Assembly (NCBI GenBank): GCA_910587765.1
Contig: CAJUNR010000017.1
Location: 24,778-88,777 of the forward strand
DNA from: an uncultured Lachnospiraceae bacterium
Lineage (GTDB): Bacteria; Bacillota; Clostridia; Lachnospirales; Lachnospiraceae
Length of the DNA stretch: 64,000 nt
Reading direction: 5' to 3'
In this document: piece after piece, positions 25,643 through 34,452 of the stretch
How the letters are laid out: every line of letters starts with the position of its first letter
Position numbering within the stretch: position 1 is the stretch's first letter
Notes under the pieces: generated by a model
The model's input: the letters and a program-made list of their open reading frames with translations, nothing else
What the model was told of the DNA's origin: nothing
The model's database searches: none
Made by a program: the position numbers and the translations under genes

Positions 25643-26836
25643 TCACTTGCCACTCTTGCGGTTGGAGACCACATCGAAGATAACCGCCACCAGCAGCACG
25701 CCGCCCTTTACCACATACTGCCAGGAATCGCCGATACCCATAATGGACATACCCATGTTGATCACGCCCAGAAGAAGCGCGCCGATGATCACGCCAGGAA
25801 CCGTGCCGCTGCCGCCGTAGGCCGATGCGCCGCCGATGAAGCAGGAGCCGATGGCGTCCATCTCGAAGGAAGTACCGGTGGAACCTGTAACGGAGCCTAC
25901 CCGGGCCAGGCAGAGCAGGCCGCACAGCCCCGCCAGAAAGCCCATATTGGCATATGCGATAAAATAAACTTTATTCGTATTGATACCGGAAAGCTGCGTC
26001 GCTTTCTCATTGCCGCCCACCGCGTAGAAATACCGGCCGAATGCGGTCTTGGAAGTGATAAAGTGATAAATCAGGCAGACTGCCACCACCCACAGTAGCA
26101 TGACGGACACGCCCTTATACTGGCTCAGCAGATAACAGTAGGCCAGAAGAACCACCGAGATCAGGCCGCTGCGGCCAAAATCCGCCATCGCGCTGTTCTG
26201 ACGGTATCCCTTCTTTGCCTTGTGAGCGCGGGAAGAGATCGTGCTGTAGAAGATAAACACTACCACCAGCGCGCCGATCACAAGCGGAGAGAGAATACGT
26301 GTATCCGTATCCAGTCCCGGAATCTTGATATAGGCCGTAAAGATGTTCAGAAAAGCCGCGTCCTGAACGGATACGGTCTTGCTGTCAAGAATCAGACGGC
26401 CAAAGCCGCGGAAGACGAACATACCGCCCAGCGTCGTGATAAACGGCGGAATCCTCACATAACCGATCCAGTATCCCTGCCAGATTCCTGCCAGCACGCC
26501 GATGACCAGGCAGATCAGAATTGTCAGATAAATATTAAAACCATGGTTTGTGATCATGACCGCGGCCACGCCGCCCACCATACAGATCACGGAACCGACG
26601 GACAGGTCGATGTTGCCGCCGGTCAGGATACACAGAAGCATACCGCAGGCCATAACCAGCACATAACCGTTCTGCAGCAGCAGATTGGACATGTTCTGCG
26701 CATACAAAAGACGTCCGTCCGTCAGAAAATAGAACAGGATAAATACGATGACAAGAGCGATAACCATACTGTATCTGGTCAGAAATTCTCCCAGATTGAA
26801 CGGCGCGCCGCCCTGATTTTCTTTCTTCGTTGACAT
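25643..26836 (-). CDS. mmsB: Monosaccharide ABC importer permease (MmsB/GguB type)
   Basis: The 397-residue polytopic membrane protein is of the BPD_transp_2 (RbsC/XylH) family and forms the sugar channel. Conserved features include CILTGGNIDLSVGSV near residues 70-85, GYVRIPPFITTLGG, and the C-terminal CFIGGASAYGGSGTVPGVIIGALLLGVINMGM. The extra-long middle section with a cytoplasmic loop fits the MmsB/GguB/XylH subgroup rather than RbsC (about 320 residues). AAGGAG precedes the ATG by about 10 bases. It is the last gene of the chvE-mmsA-mmsB unit. Confidence 0.9.
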   Translation of the reverse strand: MSTKKENQGGAPFNLGEFLTRYSMVIALVIVFILFYFLTDGRLLYAQNMSNLLLQNGYVLVMACGMLLCILTGGNIDLSVGSVICMVGGVAAVMITNHGFNIYLTILICLVIGVLAGIWQGYWIGYVRIPPFITTLGGMFVFRGFGRLILDSKTVSVQDAAFLNIFTAYIKIPGLDTDTRILSPLVIGALVVVFIFYSTISSRAHKAKKGYRQNSAMADFGRSGLISVVLLAYCYLLSQYKGVSVMLLWVVAVCLIYHFITSKTAFGRYFYAVGGNEKATQLSGINTNKVYFIAYANMGFLAGLCGLLCLARVGSVTGSTGTSFEMDAIGSCFIGGASAYGGSGTVPGVIIGALLLGVINMGMSIMGIGDSWQYVVKGGVLLVAVIFDVVSNRKSGK

Positions 26837-26857
26837 TTACACAACACTCCTTTCGTC

Positions 26858-28393
26858 TTAATCGTCCGCGCGGATGATAAAGCTCATGATCTTCTCCTGA
26901 GTCGCTTCCTTCGCGTCCAGTTCTCCTTTGAGCTCACCCTCATTCATGATATAGATCCGGTCGCACATTCCGATGAGCTCCGGCATCTCCGAAGAGATCA
27001 TGATCACGGATTTTCCCTCATCCACCATCCGGTTGATCAGGCAGTAGATATCATACTTGGCGCCCACATCAATACCGCGGGTAGGTTCATCGAGGATCAG
27101 CACCTCCGGCTCCGTAAACATCCATTTGCCCAGCAGCGCCTTCTGCTGGTTTCCGCCGGACAGATTGCCCACCTTCTGCTCGATGGACGGTGTTTTGGTC
27201 CCCATGGCCTCCGTCATGTCCTCCGCCACCTTCTGCTCCGCCGTTGTATCAATGACGCCGTTTCCGCAGACTTTGTCCAGCCTTGCCAGCGTCGTATTAA
27301 AACGAATGGATTCCCCAAGGATCAATCCGTTGGTCTTTCTGTCTTCCGTCACATACGCGAGGCCGTGATGAATGGCCTGTTCCGCGCTCCTTAATTCCGT
27401 CTTCTTCCCGTTTAAGTACAGTTCCCCGCTGATGTTGAAACCGTAGCTTCTGCCGAAGATGGACATGGCAAGCTCCGTGCGCCCCGCGCCCTGGAGACCG
27501 GAGAAACCGACCACCTCGCCTTTGTGTACTTTAAAGGAAATATTGTTGTCCACCACTTTCTCGTGATAGAGCGGATGGTAGACCGTCCAGTTCTTTACCT
27601 CCAGCCCCACTTCCGGACGGACTCTATGCTCTCTTGCGGGATAGCGGTCATCCATGGGACGCCCGACCATGCCCTTGATAATCCGGTCCTCGCTGAATTC
27701 GTCCACACCCTTTACAAGCGTCTCGATCGTGGACCCGTCGCGGATGATCGTCGCTTTGTCGGCACAGTAGATAATCTCGTTTAATTTATGCGTGATAATG
27801 ATGGAGGTCAGTCCGTTCTTCTTAAACTCCATCAGAAGATCCAGAAGCATCTTCGCGTCCTCGTCGTTCAGCGAAGAGGTCGGCTCATCCAGAATCAGGA
27901 GTTTTACGTTTTTGGAAAATGCCTTCGCGATCTCCACCAACTGCTGCTTGCCGGTTCCAATGTCCTTGATCAGTGTCTGGGCCGATTCGTAAAGCCCGAC
28001 CTGCTGCATATGCTTCTCTGCTTCATTGTAAGTCATATCCCAGTCGATATGCCCCATTTTGTTCTTCTTTTCATTTCCCAGGAACATATTCTCGCCGATC
28101 GTCAGCAGCGGAATCAGCGCCAGCTCCTGATGAATAATCACGATTCCCTTCGCCTCGCTGTCTTTCAGCGTCTTGAACTGGCAAAGCTCTCCGTTGTAAT
28201 AGATCTCCCCCGTATAGCTGCCCACCGGATACGTTCCGGACAGCACGTTCATCAATGTGGATTTGCCCGCGCCGTTCTCGCCGATCAGCGCATGGATCTC
28301 CCCCCGCTCCACAACCAGGTTCACATTGTCCAGCGCTTTCACTCCCGGGAACTCCTTGGTGATGGATTTCATCTCCAGAATAATATCAGCCAA
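26858..28393 (-). CDS. mmsA: Monosaccharide ABC importer ATPase, two ATP-binding domains (MmsA/GguA type)
   Basis: The 511-residue protein carries two ABC domains in tandem. The first has Walker A GENGAGKST near residue 37 and Walker B LLILDEPTSSL. The second half has LSGGNQQKALLGKWM and LILDEPTRGIDVGAKYDIY, the family hallmark, while its P-loop is degenerate (GLQGAGRTE), as is usual for RbsA/XylG-type proteins. It begins with TTG 8 bases after AAAGGAGG. It energises import through MmsB with the ChvE-like binding protein. Confidence 0.93.
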   Translation of the reverse strand: MADIILEMKSITKEFPGVKALDNVNLVVERGEIHALIGENGAGKSTLMNVLSGTYPVGSYTGEIYYNGELCQFKTLKDSEAKGIVIIHQELALIPLLTIGENMFLGNEKKNKMGHIDWDMTYNEAEKHMQQVGLYESAQTLIKDIGTGKQQLVEIAKAFSKNVKLLILDEPTSSLNDEDAKMLLDLLMEFKKNGLTSIIITHKLNEIIYCADKATIIRDGSTIETLVKGVDEFSEDRIIKGMVGRPMDDRYPAREHRVRPEVGLEVKNWTVYHPLYHEKVVDNNISFKVHKGEVVGFSGLQGAGRTELAMSIFGRSYGFNISGELYLNGKKTELRSAEQAIHHGLAYVTEDRKTNGLILGESIRFNTTLARLDKVCGNGVIDTTAEQKVAEDMTEAMGTKTPSIEQKVGNLSGGNQQKALLGKWMFTEPEVLILDEPTRGIDVGAKYDIYCLINRMVDEGKSVIMISSEMPELIGMCDRIYIMNEGELKGELDAKEATQEKIMSFIIRADD

Positions 28394-28503
28394 AAGCTCC
28401 TCCTCCTTTCCCTCTCTTCTCTCAGGCCGGTATCCGACTGAAAAGAAAGGCGGGACAGACGCCCCGCCCTTTTTAAGGTCTTACTTGATTGTCTCCGTAT
28501 GTA

Positions 28504-29715
28504 TTACTTCGTTGCGGACAGATATCCGTCGTCACCCATGGTGTACAGGCCGGTATCTACCAGATCCTGCAGATTGTCCTTAGTGATGACATTGGGTACC
28601 AGCAGGAAGGACGGGCACTTGTTGCCTGCGGAAGTCTCATAGGACTCGGTGTCGAACGCACACTCGATTCCGAAGGACGGAATCAGGGACTCGTCGATGG
28701 TCTCGCCTGCCAGAATCGCTTTTGCCAGAGCCAGCGTAACGATGGACTCGTTGCTCACGTTCTTGTAAACGGTCATGGTCTGGGTGCCGTCCACGATGTT
28801 CTTCAGGTTCGCCTCATCGCCGTCCTGACCGGTGATGATAACGGTATTGGAACCCGCATAGTCGGAGGTTACTGCCTGGGTTACGCCCAGAGCGGTGGAG
28901 TCGTTGGAGCACAGCCATGCATCCAGCTGAGTTCCGTCTGCATAATAGGAAGAAAGAACGTTCTGTGCTCTCGCCAGAGCGGTGTCGGTCTTCCAGCCCG
29001 GAGTTGCGACTGCGTCAAAATCTTTCTGGCCGGATACGACGTTCAGCGCACCGTTGTCCAGATACGGCTGGATCGCGTCAATCGCGCCCTGATAGAAGTA
29101 AGTTGCGTTATTGTCGGCCGGATCGCCTGCGGTGATCTCGATGTTGTAGGTCTTGTCGCCTGCGTTCTCCAGATCCAGCGCCTTTACAATATATTCGCCC
29201 TGAAGCTTGCCGACCGTATAGTTATCGAAAGATACATAATAGGAAGCTGCGTCGTTCAGAATCAGACGGTCATAGGAGATAACCGGAATATTCTTCTCTG
29301 CCGCGCCTTCCAGTGCGGTATTGAGCGCGTTGCCGTCGATTGCCGCGATGACAAGCATATCCACGCCGTCCGCCAGCATGTTCTGGATATCGTTTACCTG
29401 CTGGTCCGTCTTGTCGTCGGAGAAAGTCAGGATCGTCTCAAAGCCCGCTGCCTTGAACTGCTCGTCCAGATAAGCGCCATCACGATTCCAGCGCTCCAAA
29501 GACTGCGTCGGCATCGAGATACCGATCTTGCCGCCGCCCGTTGCCGCCGGAGCCGCGGTATCGTCCGCCGCATCGTCTGCGGGCGCTTCCGTCTCTGCCG
29601 GAGCCTCGGTCTCAGCCGGGGTGTCTGCCGGAGCCGCCTCTTTGCCGCCGCATCCGACGACCAGAGAAGCAACCATTGCCGTGCTCAGTAATGCACCAAG
29701 TAATTTTCTTTTCAT
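28504..29715 (-). CDS. chvE: Monosaccharide-binding lipoprotein (ChvE type)
   Basis: The 403-residue extracytoplasmic solute-binding protein has a lipoprotein signal (MKRKLLGALLSTAMVASLVVGC). It then has a low-complexity Ala/Glu/Pro/Thr linker with ETEAPA repeats up to about residue 60, and a periplasmic-binding-protein I fold (IGISMPTQSLERWNRDG..., VIAAIDG, GQDGDEANL). ChvE homologues bind arabinose, xylose, glucose or galactose. It starts a transport operon with mmsA and mmsB. AGGGAGG lies 10 bases upstream. The promoter is probably in 29716-29830, beyond a 13-bp inverted repeat. Confidence 0.9.
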   Translation of the reverse strand: MKRKLLGALLSTAMVASLVVGCGGKEAAPADTPAETEAPAETEAPADDAADDTAAPAATGGGKIGISMPTQSLERWNRDGAYLDEQFKAAGFETILTFSDDKTDQQVNDIQNMLADGVDMLVIAAIDGNALNTALEGAAEKNIPVISYDRLILNDAASYYVSFDNYTVGKLQGEYIVKALDLENAGDKTYNIEITAGDPADNNATYFYQGAIDAIQPYLDNGALNVVSGQKDFDAVATPGWKTDTALARAQNVLSSYYADGTQLDAWLCSNDSTALGVTQAVTSDYAGSNTVIITGQDGDEANLKNIVDGTQTMTVYKNVSNESIVTLALAKAILAGETIDESLIPSFGIECAFDTESYETSAGNKCPSFLLVPNVITKDNLQDLVDTGLYTMGDDGYLSATK

Positions 29716-29826
29716 CTTGAAAATTCCTCCCTTAAATATTTTTTACATTATGAATATATCACATCCGGGGCAGGATAAACTTGTTATCTTCTGTATATTT
29801 TATATAGTACCGCCTTCCTGTAATTG

Positions 29827-29880
29827 GAAAAACTGGACATTTTTGTGATTTTCAGGAGGAGCCTGCGCAAAAATGTCCAG
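29827..29880 (-). terminator. Long inverted repeat ending the sensory module (terminator or operator)
   Basis: Perfect 13-bp arms (29868-29880 and 29833-29845) are separated by 22 bases and followed on the minus strand by TTTTT. It reads as a rho-independent terminator after the sensory genes. Its position upstream of chvE also fits a binding site for the YesN-type regulator. The rest of 29716-29826 is AT-rich and holds the chvE leader. Confidence 0.6.
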
Positions 29881-29915
29881 TCAACAGTTGTAAAACACGA
29901 AATGACGGCCGTATC

Positions 29916-30062
29916 TTATTTATCTCCATAATGATATCGGCACGCCAGAATATATATGTTATTTTCATCTATTTTATAGATCAAACGGTCTTTGTCATTG
30001 ATTCGCCGGCTCCAATATCCGATTTCCCACACGTCAAGAAAAATCTCATTTCTCTTCTCCAT
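29916..30062 (-). pseudogene. Truncated YoeB-type toxin gene
   Basis: A 48-codon frame encodes a C-terminal half of a Txe/YoeB mRNA interferase (normal length about 84). From residue 15 it reads GYWSRRINDKDRLIYKIDEN and then ends in ACRYHYGDK. The Arg of DRLIY and the His of RYHY correspond to catalytic residues. The N-terminal half, including the segment with the catalytic Glu (KPEPLK-like), is absent, and no YefM antitoxin precedes it. It begins 11 bases after the stop of the binding-protein gene. It is probably an inactive remnant of a toxin-antitoxin module. Confidence 0.8.
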
Positions 30063-30073
30063 CTCCGCCCGCC

Positions 30074-31198
30074 TCAGTTCCGGACGTTCAGATAGATGTC
30101 GCTCTCTTCATGGTATTTCCCGGTGATCACTTCATCCATATTCTCCTTTGTCACCGCCACCGGCTCCAGACATTCATAAGGGACCTCCCCGGTGCCGTCA
30201 TAAATGGATCCGGATATCCGGATGACCGGCGCGTCGGTATCGGCGGCGCCGGCGGACGAGCTTCTCCGGTCGGCGTCGGCCGTTACAATCCGGCTTCCTT
30301 TTGCCAGAGCCACGGACAGCTCCGCCGCCCGTCTCGCCAGTTTTTCCACCGGCTTATACACGGTCATGCACTGGGTTCCCTCCACGATGCGCTGGCAGGC
30401 GTCCAGATCCGCATCCTGCCCCACCACGCACACCTTTCCCGCCATGCGGCGTTCCGACAGCGCGCGCACCGCATGGCCGGCGATGCTGTCGTTGCCACAC
30501 ATGATCCCGTCCACCGAGTAATGTTCCTTCAGATATGCTCCGGTAGCGGCAAACCCCGTCTCCGCCAGCCATCCTTTTGCGTGTTCTGTCTTCATGATTT
30601 TGAGATCGCTGCCCGCGAGCACTTCCTCGAAACCTTCCATGATCTGCGGAACATTATAGTCCGCCATGGGACCGCATACCCGCAGAAGTTCTCCGCCCTC
30701 CGCCAGATGCTCCCGCATATGCTCCGCCATCAGCCGCCCCACCTGTACGTTGTCAAAAGAAATATAAAGGTCCACGTCCGCATTCAGAATCAGGCGGTCA
30801 TAAGCCACCACCGGGATTCCCGCTTTCTGCGCCCGTCCGACCGCCTCGATGATGCCGCTTTCGTCCTCGTCGCTGGCGACCATGACGACCACGATCACAT
30901 CCATCTTCTTCTGGATAAAATAATCCATTTGCGCGATCTGTTCCTTCATATCCCCGTTGGCGTTCTGGACATTCACTTCCGCTCCCAGATCCTGGGCGGC
31001 GGACACGAAGACGTCCCGGTCTCTCTGCCACCGCTCAATGACAAAGGAATCGAGAGTGATACCGATCTGGATCCCTTCCTCCCGTTCTTCCTCGGACACC
31101 TCCGGAACTCCCGTCTGTTCCCGGCAGCCGGTCATCGCAGACAGGCACACAAGCAGCGCAAAGCAGAGCCCTTTTCTTCCTCCGCGTCTTCTTTTCAT
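30074..31198 (-). CDS. Second sugar-binding lipoprotein in the sensory module
   Basis: The 374-residue protein has a lipoprotein signal (ALLVCLSAMTGC) and a periplasmic-binding-protein I domain related to the ChvE protein 0.4 kb away. Both share SLERW/VIERW-type openings, VVAYDRLILNADVDLYISFDNVQVG, CGNDSIA and VGQDADLDACQ. An Arg/Ser-rich insertion lies near residues 310-320. The start overlaps the response-regulator stop (ATGA). Its place in the sensory operon and not beside the permease suggests a sensing role, for example presenting sugar to the kinase, or an accessory import role (inference). Confidence 0.85.
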   Translation of the reverse strand: MKRRRGGRKGLCFALLVCLSAMTGCREQTGVPEVSEEEREEGIQIGITLDSFVIERWQRDRDVFVSAAQDLGAEVNVQNANGDMKEQIAQMDYFIQKKMDVIVVVMVASDEDESGIIEAVGRAQKAGIPVVAYDRLILNADVDLYISFDNVQVGRLMAEHMREHLAEGGELLRVCGPMADYNVPQIMEGFEEVLAGSDLKIMKTEHAKGWLAETGFAATGAYLKEHYSVDGIMCGNDSIAGHAVRALSERRMAGKVCVVGQDADLDACQRIVEGTQCMTVYKPVEKLARRAAELSVALAKGSRIVTADADRRSSSAGAADTDAPVIRISGSIYDGTGEVPYECLEPVAVTKENMDEVITGKYHEESDIYLNVRN

Positions 31199-32793
31199 CC
31201 TCTCTCACTCTCCCGGTATTCCGTAGGCGTCACGCCTGTATTTTTCTTGAAAATGCGGCTGAAATAATTGGGATCGCTGTATCCCACCGCTCCGCAGATC
31301 TCTTTCATACTGCCTCCGTCTCCCGCCAGCAGCTCCTTCGCCTTCTGGATCCGCAGATTGGTCACATATTCCACAAAATTGCCGCCGGTCTCCTCCTTGA
31401 AAAGCTTGCTGAAATAATAGGGACTCAGGTCCATGCGGCGGGACACCTCATCCAGCGACAGATCCCGCTGATAATTTTCCCGGATATATTCCTGCGCTCT
31501 CACGACCAGTTGATTCTCGTGCTCTCCCTTCTTGGTCGTCATGTTCCGGCAGCTTTCCCGGAACCGCTCCACAAACCAGGGCCTCAGGTCGCTGTTTTGC
31601 TCCGCGTTCATGACAAGCGGCAGATAATTTTCCCTGTCCGTAAAATGATAGGTCATTCCTCCATCCAGATAGGCTTCATGCTCCGCGAAAAGTACAAATT
31701 CCAGCGTCTTTAAGCGGACGCTTAAATTCTTCTCGTCATAATTGTCAAGCATCCAGTCAAAATAACGCCCGGCCGCCCGCTCGCACTCCTCCGCCATGCC
31801 GCTTTTCAGGCTGTCGAACAGTTCCTTCTCCAGGTCGACAGGATACTCTTCGTCGTACCGGCACCGGATCGGCAGATCATCCACATGGGCTACGCTCCCG
31901 GTAGAATTGACCAGCGCCTTGAGCGCCTCCTCATAAGAATCCATACTCTTGTTCAGTTTCCGTATGGAACCGATGCCGATCCGGAAAGTGATGTCCGTGG
32001 CCCGCTTCAATTTCCGGGTCAGCTCCCTGCAGACGTCAATCATGCCGATGCGTTCCTCATAATCCATCTTCTGCTGTTTCATGGGCAGAAAGACCGGAAT
32101 TTTGTTGGAAATGACCGAACCGACGACACAGTCCCAGGTCTCCTTCACGGTCTCGCGCACCTTTGCGTAATTCAACTGCGTCCGGAAGCCGGCTCCCACC
32201 GTATTCGTCATCCGGTTGCCGTGCTGGTCATCTCCCACAGCCAGCGCCAGCATACATCCGTACTCCGCCTCCATGCCCAGGAGCTGCCGGTAGTTCTCCA
32301 CGTCCTCCATGGAAATTTCCTGAAACATGATAGCATAGATAAAACCGTTCTCGATGATCGGCGTGACCGTCTCCATCTTCTCCCGGATCCGCAGATCGTC
32401 GCTGCGCTTTTTTCTCCGGGAATCAATGGCTTTGAACGCCTTCTCCAGCACCTCCGTGATTCCCCTGGCGCTGAACGGCTTGTTCACATATTCCAGTACC
32501 CCCAGGTTGATGGCTTCCCTGGCATAATCAAACTTGTCATAGGCGGACAGAATGATAAATACGACCGAAGGGCTGCTTTTCTTGATCTCCCGTATGGCCT
32601 CGATGCCGTTGATGCCGGGCATCTGAATATCCATGAACGCGATGTCCGGCCGGAAACTTTCCGCCAGCTCGATCACATCTCTTCCGGTCTTTGCCGTCTC
32701 CGTCTGGCACTGCCCCGGAAAATGTTTTTCGATGATCATCTTTAAAGAATCCAGAACGATTCCCTCATCGTCCGCCAGCATGATTCGATACAT
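31195..32793 (-). CDS. AraC-type response regulator (YesN family)
   Basis: The 532-residue regulator has an N-terminal receiver domain (acidic ADDE near residue 7, phosphoacceptor Asp55 in FMDIQMPG, Lys in VNKPF). Its middle region is the long one typical of YesN proteins, and the C-terminal AraC-type double helix-turn-helix (DLSLDEVSRRMDLSPYYFSKLF...GYSDPNYFSRIFKK) binds DNA. AGGAGG precedes the ATG at 32793. It pairs with the YesM-like kinase upstream. It probably activates the sugar operons, as is common for this family. Confidence 0.93.
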   Translation of the reverse strand: MYRIMLADDEGIVLDSLKMIIEKHFPGQCQTETAKTGRDVIELAESFRPDIAFMDIQMPGINGIEAIREIKKSSPSVVFIILSAYDKFDYAREAINLGVLEYVNKPFSARGITEVLEKAFKAIDSRRKKRSDDLRIREKMETVTPIIENGFIYAIMFQEISMEDVENYRQLLGMEAEYGCMLALAVGDDQHGNRMTNTVGAGFRTQLNYAKVRETVKETWDCVVGSVISNKIPVFLPMKQQKMDYEERIGMIDVCRELTRKLKRATDITFRIGIGSIRKLNKSMDSYEEALKALVNSTGSVAHVDDLPIRCRYDEEYPVDLEKELFDSLKSGMAEECERAAGRYFDWMLDNYDEKNLSVRLKTLEFVLFAEHEAYLDGGMTYHFTDRENYLPLVMNAEQNSDLRPWFVERFRESCRNMTTKKGEHENQLVVRAQEYIRENYQRDLSLDEVSRRMDLSPYYFSKLFKEETGGNFVEYVTNLRIQKAKELLAGDGGSMKEICGAVGYSDPNYFSRIFKKNTGVTPTEYRESERG

Positions 32794-32809
32794 TCCATTT
32801 CCTCCTATT

Positions 32810-32950
32810 GAAGTTCCGCATCTGTCCGAATCATACCCCTGCGTCTGGAACGGTTTTCTCATGCGCTTCGCTCACGCGAAAATCATTCCGGGCATGCTTC
32901 GTTCAGATGCTGTTTAGTTTGGAAGTTCCGCATCGGCGCGAATCATACCC
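32810..32950 (-). repeat. Duplicated kinase 3' end flanking a small palindrome
   Basis: The 29-base sequences 32922-32950 (last codons of the kinase gene) and 32810-32838 (intergenic) match at 26 positions. In the intergenic copy the same frame still reads GMIRTDAELQ-stop, against GMIRADAELPN-stop in the gene. The 83 bases between contain an imperfect hairpin (TTTTCGCGTG...CATGAGAAAA). The pattern suggests insertion or slippage that duplicated the gene end. Confidence 0.7.
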
Positions 32951-34452
32951 GGAATCGTGATCAGCACCTCGGTTCCGGTGTTCACTCCTTCGCTGAAGAT
33001 CTGCAGCTTTGCCTGGCCGTGGAAGTACAGCTTCAGCCGTTCTATTACATTTCTCACACCCACGCCGTTGGAACCGGACGCCGGCTCCGTCTCCCTTGCG
33101 CGGCCGGACAGCACCTGCCGGATCCGCTCCGGCTCCATGCCCGCTCCGTTGTCCCAGATGCTGATGCAGATCTCTCCTTCTTTCTGATATACGGACAGTT
33201 CGATTCTTCCCCGCCACTCGATGTTGCGAATCCCGTAATGAAAGGAATTTTCCACCAGCGGCTGCAGAATCATGCTGGGCACCCGCACGCCAAGCAGCGA
33301 TTCGTCGATTTCTTTGGAAAAAAGGATTTCGCCCGAAAACCGCACGTTCAGAATGTAGACATAATTGTCCACCAGATGAATCTCCTCCTGAAGCGTGGCG
33401 TCCTCGTCGTTCTTACGTACGTTATAGCGAAAAAATTCCGCCACGTTTTCCAGAAAGCGTCCGGTTTTGTCCGCCTCCTCCATCATGGCAAGCTGTGCGC
33501 CCGCATTCAGCGTGTTGAACAGAAAATGCGGATTGATCTGAGCCTGCAGATATTTTAACTGCGCGTCTTTCAGATGGCTCTGCATCATCAACTCCCGCTC
33601 TTTCAACTGATTCTCCCGCTCCATGGTCACCCGGAGCTGCTCGATATAATTGCGGATGTTCTCCACCATCTCATTAAAGGTGTTGGTCACGATCCCCACC
33701 TCGTCCATACTCTGAACCGGAATCTGACCGATGTCAAAATTGCCGCCGGACACTTCCCCCGCCGCCCTGGCAAGCTGGTGCAGCGGCCTTGTGACACTCC
33801 TCGTACTGACCACGATCAGGCTGATGTTTCCCAGAAGCACGATCAGCAGCACAGCAATGCTGATCAGCTCCATATAACGCAGAGAATTCAGAAGTACCTG
33901 ATAGTTCCTGGAATTATCCTTGAACTGAGCATTGTTCAGGCTGTAGATAAAGGTGTGGATCTCTTCGTACAGAACCGACGCGTCTTCGTATAGTTTCCCG
34001 TATTTCTCCACGTTTCTGCCCCGCTTTGCCTGAATCGCCTCCGCCGCCAGCTCCAGATAGCTCTCGGACAGCCCCCGGATATTCTTCTCCGTCAGCAGCA
34101 TGCGGTTGTCCGTAACAGCGGTGTTCAGTCCGTCCATCAGTTCCCGGTAAGCCTGCTCGCTGCGGTAATAATCCTCCATGGCGTCGGAACTTTTGGTATT
34201 CAGATATTCTTCCATGCTGTCCTGCACCCGGTCCAGCGCTCCGGACAGTTCATTCAGGCTCACGTTGCTGACGTAGACTTTCTCCACTCTGCCGGTCATC
34301 CCGTTGATCAGCGCGAACATATAAAGATTGACCGCCAGAATAATCACCGCCGTCAGCAGAAAGAGTGCGGTCAGCTTCTGCTGGAGCGTCAGATATCTCC
34401 ACTTCTTCCGCAGGAATCCCGCCCCGCGTCCGGAAACCTCTCCCCGGCTCAT
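32914..34452 (-). CDS. Sensor histidine kinase (YesM/LytS-like, His_kinase)
   Basis: The 512-residue membrane kinase has a transmembrane segment at about 27-49, an extracytoplasmic helical domain (50-192), a second segment at 195-215, and a HAMP linker (216-270). The His_kinase domain has phosphoacceptor His309 in QINPHFLFNTLN, followed by an HATPase_c domain (N box LVENSFHYGI, G1 WDNGAGM). It overlaps the anchored binding-protein gene by 4 bp (ATGA). The stop is followed by a duplicated copy of its own 3' end before the regulator gene. Ligand input probably comes from one of the two binding proteins. Confidence 0.93.
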   Translation of the reverse strand: MSRGEVSGRGAGFLRKKWRYLTLQQKLTALFLLTAVIILAVNLYMFALINGMTGRVEKVYVSNVSLNELSGALDRVQDSMEEYLNTKSSDAMEDYYRSEQAYRELMDGLNTAVTDNRMLLTEKNIRGLSESYLELAAEAIQAKRGRNVEKYGKLYEDASVLYEEIHTFIYSLNNAQFKDNSRNYQVLLNSLRYMELISIAVLLIVLLGNISLIVVSTRSVTRPLHQLARAAGEVSGGNFDIGQIPVQSMDEVGIVTNTFNEMVENIRNYIEQLRVTMERENQLKERELMMQSHLKDAQLKYLQAQINPHFLFNTLNAGAQLAMMEEADKTGRFLENVAEFFRYNVRKNDEDATLQEEIHLVDNYVYILNVRFSGEILFSKEIDESLLGVRVPSMILQPLVENSFHYGIRNIEWRGRIELSVYQKEGEICISIWDNGAGMEPERIRQVLSGRARETEPASGSNGVGVRNVIERLKLYFHGQAKLQIFSEGVNTGTEVLITIPGMIRADAELPN

